NCBI GenBank assembly: GCA_038239145.1
Contig: JBBSFB010000011.1
Coordinates: forward strand, 1-64,000
DNA length: 64,000 nucleotides
From: PALSA-610 sp038239145
GTDB lineage: Bacteria; Actinomycetota; Acidimicrobiia; IMCC26256; PALSA-610
Reading direction: 5' to 3'
A program made the position numbers and the translations under genes. Positions 8,933 through 17,515 of the stretch are shown piece by piece. The notes beneath the pieces were generated by a model. The model ran no database searches, was not told the DNA's origin, and saw nothing but the letters and a program-made list of their open reading frames with translations. Numbering within the stretch: position 1 is the first letter of the stretch; the number at the start of each line of letters is the position of its first letter.

Positions 8933-9910
8933 TCAGGCCCCAAATAGGGAACGCACGCAAGCGCGGAAACCGCCGACGTCGACGCCGAGCGCGATACGCC
9001 AGGGCGCGAAGCCTTCCGCGGACGACTGGCTCGACCCTTCCAGTGCCGCGAAGTACGGCGCCCGGAAATCCACGACGGTGGCACCCCACGCGGCGCCGCC
9101 TCCGCAGTCGACGGCCAGCGGCAACACCGGCGCGTCGTCGATGAGCTCGGGCCTGGCGACCGCGAGCACTGCGAGCAGATCGTGACACGGCGTGTCGGGA
9201 GCGGTGAAAGTCGACCCGAACTCACGGTAGAAGCGCAGGGGTCCGTCGAGGAAGGTCGCGGCCGGGTTGCGGTGCTCGGCCATCAACTCGAACTCGCCCG
9301 GCCGCAACGTGGCGGTCAACGTCACGTCGAGACCCACCAACAACGGCGGCTGCACCCAGGGAGCCATCACTGTTTGCTGGGCCGCGATGGGATCGTGCGC
9401 GATGTTCGCCTCGCCATCGGGCAGCGCATTGCCGCCGCGACGCGCCGATCCTCCCATCACGACGAGGTCGGCCACGCCGCGGGCAAACTCCGGATGGCGC
9501 CGCAGGACGAGGCCGATGTTGGTGAGCGGGCCCAGCGTCACGATCGTCAGTTCTCCCGGACGCTCACGCACGAGTCGGGGAAGCAGCGAGAGCGCAGGTT
9601 CGTCGATCGGGGACCCCGGCGCCTCCGGACCCGCGGCGTTGCCGAGACCGTCGTCGCCGTGGATGAACCTCGCTGGGCGCAGCTCGGGCGCGGGCACGAA
9701 CGGCCCGGCGACACCGATCGCAACCGGTATATCGTCGCGCCCGGCTGCGTGCAGTACCCGTAACACGCTCGCGGCCGCGATGTGCGCATCGACGTTGCCC
9801 CACACGACCGTGATCGCGACGACGTCGAGTGCAGGATCGGTCAGCGCCCACCACAGCGCGACCGCGTCGTCGACCCCGCCGTCGGTGTCGATGACGACAG
9901 GAAGCACCAC
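8933..9910 (-). CDS. Inosine-uridine preferring nucleoside hydrolase family protein
   Basis: Calcium-dependent N-ribohydrolase of about 325 residues that cleaves nucleosides to base and ribose. The diagnostic N-terminal DTDGGVDDA calcium/ribose-binding motif is present at residues 8-16, followed by VTLGPLTNIGL and a VMGGSA segment. The start is GTG at 9910 and the length fits the family. It lies 12 bp downstream of the phosphoribosyltransferase gene and is probably co-transcribed with it. The combination would release a free purine from a nucleoside and then re-phosphoribosylate it. The base specificity cannot be read from the sequence. Confidence 0.92.
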   Translation of the reverse strand: MVLPVVIDTDGGVDDAVALWWALTDPALDVVAITVVWGNVDAHIAAASVLRVLHAAGRDDIPVAIGVAGPFVPAPELRPARFIHGDDGLGNAAGPEAPGSPIDEPALSLLPRLVRERPGELTIVTLGPLTNIGLVLRRHPEFARGVADLVVMGGSARRGGNALPDGEANIAHDPIAAQQTVMAPWVQPPLLVGLDVTLTATLRPGEFELMAEHRNPAATFLDGPLRFYREFGSTFTAPDTPCHDLLAVLAVARPELIDDAPVLPLAVDCGGGAAWGATVVDFRAPYFAALEGSSQSSAEGFAPWRIALGVDVGGFRACVRSLFGA

Positions 9911-9922
9911 GTCGCGCCCCGC

Positions 9923-10513
9923 TCAGGCGTCGCGATTGTCGGCGGCGACGACGGGTCCGTCACACGACCACGGAAAGTTGATCCACTTGTCGGTGTGCGA
10001 CCACACGTACTCGGGCGCGATGATCGACCACGGCTTGTGGTACAGCACGGCGGTACGCGCCTCGGCCACGTGCCCCGCGATCTCGTTGCGCACCAGCTCG
10101 AGCGTCTTGCCGGTGTCGGCGACGTCGTCGGCGATGAGAACCCGCAGACCCCGGATGTCGACGAAGTCGAGGGTCGGTGGCAGCACCACTGGCATGTCGA
10201 GCCGCTCGTCGACGCTCGTGTAGAACTCGACGTTCATCGCGAAGCAGTTCTTCACCGCCAGCGCGTACGCGAGCGCACCGGCAACCGTCAGTCCGCCGCG
10301 TGCGATCGCGAGCACGACGTCGGGCTGGAACCCGTCGGCGGCGATTTCCGTTGCGAGCTCACGAGTGGCACGGCCGAAGAGCTCCCAACTGAGAATCTCC
10401 CGATCGTGGGCCGCCGCCGGCTCCGTGGCAACGGCGATGTCACCGCCGCCATCGTCGAGTGTGTTCGCCGAATCGCTACGGTCGGTGAGATCGATCTCCG
10501 CCACGGTCGACAC
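9923..10513 (-). CDS. Purine phosphoribosyltransferase (Gpt/hypoxanthine-xanthine type)
   Basis: Type I phosphoribosyltransferase of 196 residues that adds ribose-5-phosphate from PRPP to a purine base. The PRPP-binding motif VLIADDVADTGKTL is clear, and the LAIARGGLTVAGALAYAL segment forms the PP loop. The C-terminal hood with KPWSIIAPEYVW matches bacterial hypoxanthine/guanine/xanthine enzymes. A nonconserved N-terminal tail of about 35 residues precedes the domain. GTG at 10513 is the likely start, with another GTG at 10504. It is divergent from AMP nucleosidase, with only 29 bp between the starts, and is followed by the nucleoside hydrolase. Confidence 0.88.
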   Translation of the reverse strand: MSTVAEIDLTDRSDSANTLDDGGGDIAVATEPAAAHDREILSWELFGRATRELATEIAADGFQPDVVLAIARGGLTVAGALAYALAVKNCFAMNVEFYTSVDERLDMPVVLPPTLDFVDIRGLRVLIADDVADTGKTLELVRNEIAGHVAEARTAVLYHKPWSIIAPEYVWSHTDKWINFPWSCDGPVVAADNRDA

Positions 10514-10542
10514 GCTAGCGAGGTGCGATTGATGAGGTGCGA

Positions 10543-11739
10543 ATGATCGAGCACACGATCGACGGCAGCGCGCTCGATCCGAGACTGCTCCCGGCCGCGG
10601 TGACGGAGCTCTGCGATGCGCTCGACGAGATCGACACCGACGGTTGGTATCCCGTCATCCAGGTGGTACGCCCCTGGTCGCGGCACAACCCCCAGATCAC
10701 CGGTGAGTTCGCGCGCCCGCGCACGATTCGCTGGTACCTGCAGCGGGAACTGGGCGCGCTGCTCGCGCTCGGAGCGACCGTGACGGTGCGTCCCTCGCGG
10801 TTGGCCATGCCCCTCGATGACCCCGCGCTGCTGCGGGCCCTCGACGAGGAGGCCTGGGAAATGCGGGCCAAGAAGCTGTTCTTGTTCGCGCCGGAGCGGA
10901 TGGCGCTGTCGATGGAGCGATTGGCGCACTACTGCGGTACGCCCGCCGAGGCGTTCCAGCGCTACGTGCTGTTCACCAACTACGCAATGCACGTCGAGGA
11001 ATTCCGGACCCGGTTCCCCGACGCCGAGGGACCCCGGCGGCCAGGTGTGCAGATGCCGGCGTGGCACCAGCGGACACCAGATCAGGACGGCGTCACCATC
11101 GTCGACATCGGGGTGGGCCCGTCGAACGCGAAGACCGTGACCGATCACATCGCGGTGCTCCGGCCCGACGCGATGCTGATGATCGGACACTGCGCGGGGT
11201 TGCGCAACCATCAGGACATCGGCGACTACGTGCTCGCCACCTCGTACCTACGAGACGACCACATCCTCGACCACGCGCTCCCTACAACGATCCCAGTGAT
11301 CCCGAACCACCGGTTGAACTCGTATCTGCTCGACGCGCTCGACACGCATTCGGCGCGCTACCGGATCGGCACCGTGCTCACGACCGCGAACCGGAACTGG
11401 GAACTCGAGATCAGGGCGATGGAACAAATCTTCGAGCAATCGCGTGCGGTGGCGGTCGACATGGAGTCGGCGACCATCGCCGCGAACGGCTTCCGTTATC
11501 GCATTCCCAGCGCGACACTCCTCGCTATCTCCGACAAGCCGCTCCACGGTTCGCCGAAGCTGCCGGAGCCGGCCAAGCAATTCTACGAGACGAGCCGGCG
11601 CGCCCACCTCGAGATCGCGCTGGAATGCGTCGACCGGGTCCGTCGTGAACATCCCGCCGGCATTCCCAACGCCGACATCCGCAGCCCCGGCGAACCGTTG
11701 TTCGGCGCGCCGACCGCCCCGAAGGAAGATCCCGTATGA
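10543..11739 (+). CDS. amn: AMP nucleosidase
   Basis: Hydrolyses AMP to adenine and ribose-5-phosphate. About 398 residues: an N-terminal AMP-binding regulatory region (WYPVIQVVRPWSRHNPQITG) followed by a nucleoside phosphorylase-like catalytic domain with MIGHCAGLRNHQDIGDYVLA, VDMESATIAANG and ISDKPLHG. It is somewhat shorter than the roughly 480-residue enterobacterial enzyme. ATG at 10543 is preferred over GTG at 10537 because of the upstream GAGG. Its stop overlaps the glutamate decarboxylase start by ATGA. The product adenine is the substrate of the adenine deaminase at 2787-4556, so it fits the purine breakdown theme. Confidence 0.93.
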   Translation: MIEHTIDGSALDPRLLPAAVTELCDALDEIDTDGWYPVIQVVRPWSRHNPQITGEFARPRTIRWYLQRELGALLALGATVTVRPSRLAMPLDDPALLRALDEEAWEMRAKKLFLFAPERMALSMERLAHYCGTPAEAFQRYVLFTNYAMHVEEFRTRFPDAEGPRRPGVQMPAWHQRTPDQDGVTIVDIGVGPSNAKTVTDHIAVLRPDAMLMIGHCAGLRNHQDIGDYVLATSYLRDDHILDHALPTTIPVIPNHRLNSYLLDALDTHSARYRIGTVLTTANRNWELEIRAMEQIFEQSRAVAVDMESATIAANGFRYRIPSATLLAISDKPLHGSPKLPEPAKQFYETSRRAHLEIALECVDRVRREHPAGIPNADIRSPGEPLFGAPTAPKEDPV

Positions 11740-13142
11740 GCCACAACCATCGCGGCGAGCACTCCTCCGACGAGATCGAGGTGAACCCGATGTTCGCGCG
11801 CCGGGGCGAACAGGCGATCCCCAAGTGGCGACTGCCCGACGACGAGATGCTCCCGGAGACGGCGTACCAGATCATCCACGACGAACTGTTACTTGACGGC
11901 AACGCCCGCCAGAACCTCGCGACCTTCGTCACGACGTGGATGGAGCCGGCCGCCAAGGCGCTTTACATCGAGTCGTTCGACAAGAACATGATCGACAAGG
12001 ACGAGTACCCGCAGACGGCTGCGATCGAACAGCGCTGCATACACATGCTCGCCGATCTCTGGAACGCGCCCGATCCGCACGGCACCGACGCAAGCTCGGC
12101 GATCGGGACATCGGCGATCGGATCGTCCGAGGCGTGCATGCTCGCCGGGTTGGCGTTCAAACGTCGGTGGCAGCTCGCTCGGCGCGCCGCGAAGAAGTCG
12201 ACCGAGTCACCCAACATCGTGTTCAGCTCGAGCGTGCAGGTCGTGTGGGAGAAGTTCGCGAATTACTTCGAAGTCGAACCGCGTTACGTGCCGATCACCC
12301 AGGAGAAGCCGTACCTCACTCCCGAGGGCATGCTCGCCGTCGTCGACGAGAACACGATCGGCGTGGTCCCGATCCTCGGGGTCACGTACAACGGCGTCTA
12401 CGAACCGGTCAAGGAGCTCGCCGAAGCGCTCGACGACCTCGAGACCCGGACCGGCCTCGACGTCCCGATCCACATCGACGCCGCGTCGGGCGGGTTCATC
12501 GCGCCTTTCCTCGATCCGCATCTCGAGTGGGACTTCCGCGTACCGCGCGTGCATTCCATCAATGCGTCCGGCCATAAGTTCGGTCTGGTGTATCCCGGCC
12601 TCGGATGGGTGGTGTGGGCGAAGCGGGACTACGTGCCCGAAGAGCTCATCTTCCACGTCAGCTATCTCGGCGGAGACATGCCCACGCTCGCCTTGAACTT
12701 CTCCCGCCCGGGCGCGCAGGTACTCCTGCAGTACTACAACTTCCTGCGCCTCGGCCGAGAGGGTTACCGGCGTGTGATGCAGGCCTCGAAGGACGCGGCC
12801 GGTTACCTCGCGGCGGAGCTCGCGAAGATCGACGCGTTCGAGGTGCTCACCGACGGCTCCGACATGCCGCTCGTCACGTGGACGACCGTCGCCGGCGACC
12901 GGAACTGGGACCTGCACGACCTGTCGGCGAAGTTGCGGGAGCGAGGCTGGCAGGTTCCCGCGTACCCCATGCCCGCCGCCATGGAGAACATGACGGTCAT
13001 GCGGGTCGTGTTTCGCAACGGAGTGTCGATCGATCTCACCCGTTTGCTCCTCGACGCAGTGACCTCGGCGGTGGAGGTGCTCGACGCCCGTCCGGCGCCG
13101 ACGCCGAAGCCGGAGACCAAAGCCACACCCTTCCACCACTGA
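11736..13142 (+). CDS. gadB: Glutamate decarboxylase
   Basis: PLP-dependent decarboxylase of 468 residues, converting glutamate to GABA and CO2. It shows the family's N-terminal region (PKWRLPDDEM), the GTSAIGSSEACMLAGLA segment that binds the cofactor, the HIDAASGGFIAPF segment and the PLP lysine in NASGHKFGLVYPG. The length is typical. It is translationally coupled to amn (ATGA) and to the following VOC gene (TGATG), forming a three-gene operon. GAD normally supports acid resistance or GABA metabolism. Why it travels with AMP nucleosidase is not evident, though both reactions respond to nitrogen and energy status. Confidence 0.95.
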   Translation: MSHNHRGEHSSDEIEVNPMFARRGEQAIPKWRLPDDEMLPETAYQIIHDELLLDGNARQNLATFVTTWMEPAAKALYIESFDKNMIDKDEYPQTAAIEQRCIHMLADLWNAPDPHGTDASSAIGTSAIGSSEACMLAGLAFKRRWQLARRAAKKSTESPNIVFSSSVQVVWEKFANYFEVEPRYVPITQEKPYLTPEGMLAVVDENTIGVVPILGVTYNGVYEPVKELAEALDDLETRTGLDVPIHIDAASGGFIAPFLDPHLEWDFRVPRVHSINASGHKFGLVYPGLGWVVWAKRDYVPEELIFHVSYLGGDMPTLALNFSRPGAQVLLQYYNFLRLGREGYRRVMQASKDAAGYLAAELAKIDAFEVLTDGSDMPLVTWTTVAGDRNWDLHDLSAKLRERGWQVPAYPMPAAMENMTVMRVVFRNGVSIDLTRLLLDAVTSAVEVLDARPAPTPKPETKATPFHH

Positions 13143-13542
13143 TGCTCGGTCACCTCGGGATCAACGTCCCGAGCCTGCGCGCCGCGAAGCAGTACTACGA
13201 CGCGCTCACGCCGCTGGTCGGCTTCGAGCCATTCGTTACGGCGGTCGATGAGTTCGCGTATATGCCCGCGGCCGGAAAGCGCGGCACGTACATCTGCTTC
13301 TACGAAGCCGCGCAAACGGGTGCGTACTCGCGCCTCTACACCGGGTCCAGCACCTCGCATTCATGGTGCCGACCCGCACCGCGGTGCAGGCGGTACACGA
13401 TCACGTTGCGCAGTTCGGGAATGAGGTGCTGTTCCCGCCGCAGGAATTTCCGCAGTACATGCCGCCCTACTTCGCGACGTTCTGGCCCGACCCGTTCGGC
13501 TTCATGCTCGAAGCCGTGTGTCACTACGACCGCGACGCGTAG
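13142..13542 (+). pseudogene. VOC/glyoxalase family protein with a single frameshift
   Basis: Starts with ATG overlapping the gadB stop (TGATG) and reads MLGHLGINVPSLRAAKQYYD, a typical vicinal-oxygen-chelate beta-alpha-beta module. After SRLYTG at about 13343 the homologous reading continues in another frame as QHLAFMVPTRTAVQAVHDH and FGFMLEAVCHYD, ending at TAG 13542. The break falls in a GGG run (near 13341), where one extra G would restore a normal protein of about 133 residues. A homopolymer sequencing error is therefore as likely as a real mutation. Function would be an unspecified lyase or dioxygenase. Confidence 0.78.
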
Positions 13543-13561
13543 AGGTCGCGCAACAACGCGA

Positions 13562-14362
13562 TCAGATGCTGAGAACGACTGCAGCCTCGGGGGTGGCGAC
13601 GCGGAACGTGAAGCTCTCTTCGATGTAGAGGTACACGTTCTCGGCGTCGTGGTGTTGGTAGCCGACCGAGAGATCTTCGCCGGACTCGAACAGGAAGTCG
13701 CCACCGCGCAAGCTCACCACGACCGCGCCCTGTACGCCCGGGGCGTACACGATCGGGCCGCCCAGGATCTCGCGCAGGTGATCGAACACGACCAGGCCGC
13801 CGTGTTCGGTCGTCTCGACCACGCCCGTGTAGCCGTCGGGACCGAGCGCGAGCCCGTACGGACCACTCACACCCGCGGCGAGCAACGCTTCGACACCCTT
13901 GGCGACGTGCTTGGGGAAATCGGCGAACGTGGTCCCGGCCGTGATCGCAGGATTGCCGGCGCATTCGGCGATCCCGACGATGCCGGATGCCGTCCAACCG
14001 TGGAACACGGCGACGTTCTCGGCCTCGGCCATGCGCCGGGCCGCACTGTCGACCGAGGAGAAATCGGTGTCGACGGCGCCACGATCGAGGTTGCGCAGCT
14101 CGGATCGGGCGACTGTGAACGGAGCGCGCAGCTCCACCAGCGGAAGCACTTTGCGCTTTGCGGCGGTCAGACCTTCGGCCGGGGCCTTGATGTCGTCGAC
14201 CCGACCGAGGTCGACCGACGAGTGTTCCCAACCCACCGGCCCGGAGAAGTCGACGAGCCTGCGCGCCGCGAGGCCCGGGAGCAGGCGAGCGTGCACCTCG
14301 CGATCGATCTCGCTCCACCCTTCGTCACTGATCGGGGCGTAGGAACGCAGAAGATGATTCAT
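13562..14362 (-). CDS. Type 1 encapsulin shell protein
   Basis: Linocin/encapsulin capsid protein of about 266 residues with an HK97-like fold, which self-assembles into a protein nanocompartment. Family hallmarks include the N-terminal HLLRSYAPISDEGWSEIDRE and ARRLVDFSGPVGWEHSSVDLG, and the C-terminal GYTGVVETTEHGG and VYLYIEESFTF segments. The ATG at 14362 overlaps the stop of the cargo gene (ATGA) and follows AAGGGAT; the open frame upstream to 14527 is antisense to or overlapping cargo sequence and is not homologous. It is co-transcribed as the second gene after the encapsulated ferritin, so the compartment stores iron. Confidence 0.96.
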   Translation of the reverse strand: MNHLLRSYAPISDEGWSEIDREVHARLLPGLAARRLVDFSGPVGWEHSSVDLGRVDDIKAPAEGLTAAKRKVLPLVELRAPFTVARSELRNLDRGAVDTDFSSVDSAARRMAEAENVAVFHGWTASGIVGIAECAGNPAITAGTTFADFPKHVAKGVEALLAAGVSGPYGLALGPDGYTGVVETTEHGGLVVFDHLREILGGPIVYAPGVQGAVVVSLRGGDFLFESGEDLSVGYQHHDAENVYLYIEESFTFRVATPEAAVVLSI

Positions 14363-14736
14363 CGCGAAGATCCCTTCAGGCTGCCGATGCCGAGCGAACC
14401 GGACGAGTCGGATGCGCTGCTCGCGCCGCCCGATTCCTCCTCGTGCTCGAGCTCCGTAATCGATCCGGAGGTGAAGAGATACGTCCGGAGGTGCTGGTCG
14501 AGCTTCGGATCGCGGCGGCGCAGCCATTCGAGCGCCATCGCCGCATGTTCCTTCTCCTCGTCCCGGTTGTGCGCCAGGATGGCCGCGAGCTCCGGGTCGG
14601 TGGTGGCGTCGACCCGCTGCGCGTACCAGTCGACGGCTTCGAGCTCTTCTTGGATGGACGCGAGGGCCCGGTGCTTCTCGATCGTCGCCGTCGTCAGCTG
14701 ACTCTCGGGCTCGTGGAATCCGACACTCTGCGCCAT
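14359..14736 (-). CDS. Encapsulated ferritin-like protein (EncFtn) with encapsulin targeting peptide
   Basis: Cargo ferroxidase of 125 residues for the adjacent encapsulin. Helix 1 carries the SIQEELEAVDWYAQR segment (glutamates near 30-33, Trp37-Tyr38) and helix 2 has HNRDEEKEH (Glu60-63, His64), the ferroxidase ligands of EncFtn. The C-terminus changes to a flexible Gly/Ser tail ending in GSLGIGSLKG, a recognisable encapsulin loading peptide. It oxidises Fe(II), and the mineral is stored in the shell. It is the first gene of the two-gene operon and overlaps the shell gene by ATGA. ATG at 14736 gives the typical length. Confidence 0.95.
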   Translation of the reverse strand: MAQSVGFHEPESQLTTATIEKHRALASIQEELEAVDWYAQRVDATTDPELAAILAHNRDEEKEHAAMALEWLRRRDPKLDQHLRTYLFTSGSITELEHEEESGGASSASDSSGSLGIGSLKGSSR

Positions 14737-14816
14737 GGGGTGATCGCTCCTTCAGGTTCCGGGGGATGCGCGCTCCCGGGAAGACTATGAGTCTGGACCG
14801 CGGGGCAACGCGTGGT

Positions 14817-15183
14817 CTACCCAGACAGAGGGTCGGCTACCACCCGGGTCGGCTCCAGGTTTGCCGACAGCGTTCGCATGCGCGGCGCGAGCCGGCGCAA
14901 CTCCTCGAGATGGACCCGGCTCAGCTGCCGGAGCTTGTGGCTGCCGAGCGCCGTGAGTCGCTACCGCACGAGCCGATGGTCGTCGGCGTCGACGTACCGA
15001 TCAACCAGCCCGGCCTTCACCGCGCGATCCACGAGCCCCACTGCGCTGTGGTGACGCAGCAGCAGCGCCTCGGCGAGATCGCCGATCGTCGGCGCATCGC
15101 CACCGGAATGACCGCGGATGGCGAGCAGCATCTGATGCTGGGCCGGCGTGATGCCGACGTGCCCACCTGGCGCATCCCCGGCG
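14817..15183 (-). pseudogene. MarR-family regulator remnant (5' truncated, internal TAG)
   Basis: Reverse-strand reading shows GITPAQHQMLLAIRGH, the recognition helix region IGDLAEALLLRHHSAVGLV and the wing DADDHRLVR, all typical of MarR DNA-binding domains. A TAG at 14963-14961 then interrupts, followed in the same frame by RLTALGSHKLRQLSRVHLEE and a final TAG at 14817. The N-terminal dimerisation helix (about 25-30 residues) is missing and no start codon is near. The frame upstream of 15183 is antisense to a chloride-channel remnant. Two independent defects make this a convincing pseudogene. Confidence 0.82.
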
Positions 15184-15188
15184 TGGAG

Positions 15189-15779
15189 ACACTGCACCGC
15201 GTCGACCTCACCCGGGCTGTGGGCGCAGGAGTCGTGGGCGCGGCGATCGCGGTCGGGTTCACGTATCTCACGCTCGGTCTGCGCCGGTTGTTCCGCGTCG
15301 TGCCCGGCCGGACCCGACCGATCGTCGGCGGTCACGGGCTCACGCTGCTGGCGCTGTGGTCGCCGTACGCGTTGACATTCGGCGAGGTGGAGACGGGCCA
15401 CGTCCTCACCACGCGCATCGGGGCGAGCGTGCTCATCGTCGCTGCCATCGCCAAACTCATCGGCACGTCGCTCACCGTGTCGTCCGGATGGCCAGGCGGC
15501 TTCATCATCCCGCCCTTTTTTGTCGGCGCGACGGTGGGCCGACTCACGCATCACGCGTTCGCGGCCGCGCCACTCGGCGTCGTGTGTGCTGCGCTCATGG
15601 TCTCCGTGAACGTCGGCGTGACCAAGACGATGATCGGCTCGAAGCTCATCGTCACGGAGATGGGCGGCTTGCGCCTGCTTCCCACCACCCTGATCGCGGC
15701 GGCGGTGTGCTTCGTGCTCACGAACGAAGTCGGGCTGATCCACAGTCAGCGCGAGCGCAGCCCGCGCACCCAGACCTGA
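15189..15779 (+). pseudogene. ClC chloride channel remnant (C-terminal half)
   Basis: Encodes only the second half of a ClC-type chloride channel or antiporter: hydrophobic segments with FGEVETGHVLTT, KLIGTSLTVSSGWPGGFIIP (the GxFxP chloride motif region), NVGVTKTMIGSKLIVTEM and the C-terminal GLIHSQRER. The N-terminal half with the first chloride-binding motif (GSGIP) is absent. Homology begins near 15200, exactly where the MarR remnant of the other strand also loses its 5' end. Without the first half no functional pore can form. Confidence 0.8.
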
Positions 15780-15841
15780 CCACTCGCCGGTTCGTCGGGG
15801 GTCGAGGGCGGTAGATTCCCGGGTCGAGATCCGGGGGAATC

Positions 15842-17515
15842 ATGCGATCCAGGCTTCGCCTGTCCAGCGCGGTGCTCGTCGTCGCGCTGGCGACGGGATT
15901 GGCCGCATGCTCGTCGTCGGCCAAGGCCTCCGCTCCGGCGTCGTCGTCGACGGTCGCTTCCACCGCCGCGGTGGCGACGCCGACGAAGCTCGCGAAGTGC
16001 GCGCCCCCGAAGTCGCCGCGAGTCATCAGCGCGACGAAGATCGCGGGAACCACGAACGACTGGACGCTGAGCTCGTTCGACGGGACCTCGATCCGCCTGC
16101 ACTGGTTCCCCGCGCCCACGGCAACCGGTCCGCATCCCGACCCGACCGTGCTGATCGGCCCGGGATGGGGCGAAGCCGGCGATACGAACGTGTCCACGTC
16201 GACCAACGACCTCTTCGGATCGCTCGGCATCGGTTCCCTCCACCAGGCGGGCTACAACGTCTTGACGTGGGACCCGCGCGGCTTTGGAAAGTCGGGAGGG
16301 ACGGTCGAGATCGACAGTCCCGACTACGAAGGTCGTGATGTCGAGTCGATGTTCGACTGGATCTCGACCCGGCCCGGCGTCGCCCTCGACGGACCCCGCG
16401 ACCCGCGGGTCGGCATGGCCGGCGGCTCGTACGGCGGCGGCATCCAGCTGGTGACCGCGGCAATCGACTGCCGGGTCGATGCCATCACGCCGATGATCGC
16501 GTGGCACTCGCTCACCACCAGTCTGTTCAAGGCCGATACACCCAAGAACGGATGGTCCGGACTGCTCAACGCCGCAACCACGGGCCGCATGGTCGACACG
16601 CACGTCGCCCACGCGTACGCGGCTGCGACCACGACCGGCGTCATCGGCTCGGGCGACCGCGACTTCTTCGCAAGCCGCGGACCCGGCGACCTGATCAAGC
16701 GCATCGATGTGCCGACGCTCGTCATTCAGGGCACCGTCGACAACCTGTTCACCCTCGACGAGGGCATCACCAACTACCGGACGCTGCGAGCCCGCGGCGT
16801 CCCGACTGCGATGTTGTGGTTCTGCGGTGGCCACGGCGTGTGCCTCACGAACGCGGGCGACCAGACGCGGGTCGCAAAGGCGGTCATCGCCTGGCTCGAC
16901 CGCTACGTGAAGTCGAACCCGGCCGTCTACACCGGCGCCCGCTTCGAGTTCGTCGATCAGGACGGCGCCGACTACACCGCCGCCGACTATCCGATTCCGG
17001 CGGGTGCGCCCGTCAAAGCCTCGGGCACCGGGGTGCTCCACTACACGGCCACGGGCGGATCCGGCCCCGCGCATCCCGCCGCCGGGAACAAGGACCCGCT
17101 GGCCGGATTCGCAGCCGGGATCACACCGGCGCGTGCCACCAACGCGGCCAACGTCGCGATCACGTTCGCCGCACCCGCGGTCGTGGTGGGTGCCCCGACC
17201 CTCACGCTCTCGTACACGGGAACGACCCCGGCAGGTGTGCGGCCGACGCGCGTGTTCGCCCAGCTCGTCGACGACGTGACCGGGATCGTGCTCGGCAACC
17301 AGGTCACACCCATCGCGATCACGCTCGACGGGGCGCCCCACTGGCTGACGGTTCCGCTGGAAGCAGTCGCGTTCGCGGGTCGCGCCCGCACCCACGTCTC
17401 CTTGCAACTCGTGGCAACGACCGTCGCCTACGCACAACCGCGCCTCGGTGGAACGGTCACCTTCGACAAGATCGACGTCAGCCTGCCCGTCGCCTCCGGT
17501 CTCGCCGCGAAGTAG
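15842..17515 (+). CDS. Secreted CocE/NonD-type hydrolase (X-Pro dipeptidyl-peptidase S15 family), lipoprotein
   Basis: Alpha/beta hydrolase of 557 residues. The N-terminus is a lipoprotein signal (LVVALATGLAACSSS) followed by an Ala/Ser linker, so the enzyme is tethered outside the membrane. The catalytic domain has DPRGFGKSGG, the nucleophile elbow GGSYGG and a later GGHGVC that could hold the catalytic histidine. From about residue 370 a jelly-roll domain of the X-Pro peptidase C-terminal type follows. Family members hydrolyse esters, amides or proline peptides, and the substrate is not determinable. It is monocistronic, ending in TAG, with about 200 bp of non-coding DNA downstream in which I see nothing. 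Confidence 0.85.
   Translation: MRSRLRLSSAVLVVALATGLAACSSSAKASAPASSSTVASTAAVATPTKLAKCAPPKSPRVISATKIAGTTNDWTLSSFDGTSIRLHWFPAPTATGPHPDPTVLIGPGWGEAGDTNVSTSTNDLFGSLGIGSLHQAGYNVLTWDPRGFGKSGGTVEIDSPDYEGRDVESMFDWISTRPGVALDGPRDPRVGMAGGSYGGGIQLVTAAIDCRVDAITPMIAWHSLTTSLFKADTPKNGWSGLLNAATTGRMVDTHVAHAYAAATTTGVIGSGDRDFFASRGPGDLIKRIDVPTLVIQGTVDNLFTLDEGITNYRTLRARGVPTAMLWFCGGHGVCLTNAGDQTRVAKAVIAWLDRYVKSNPAVYTGARFEFVDQDGADYTAADYPIPAGAPVKASGTGVLHYTATGGSGPAHPAAGNKDPLAGFAAGITPARATNAANVAITFAAPAVVVGAPTLTLSYTGTTPAGVRPTRVFAQLVDDVTGIVLGNQVTPIAITLDGAPHWLTVPLEAVAFAGRARTHVSLQLVATTVAYAQPRLGGTVTFDKIDVSLPVASGLAAK

Noticed and set aside
12605..14701. An open plus-strand frame of about 698 codons through gadB, the VOC gene and the encapsulin genes
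   Set aside because: It is out of frame with gadB and antisense to the encapsulin genes; only the short VOC N-terminus in it is homologous.
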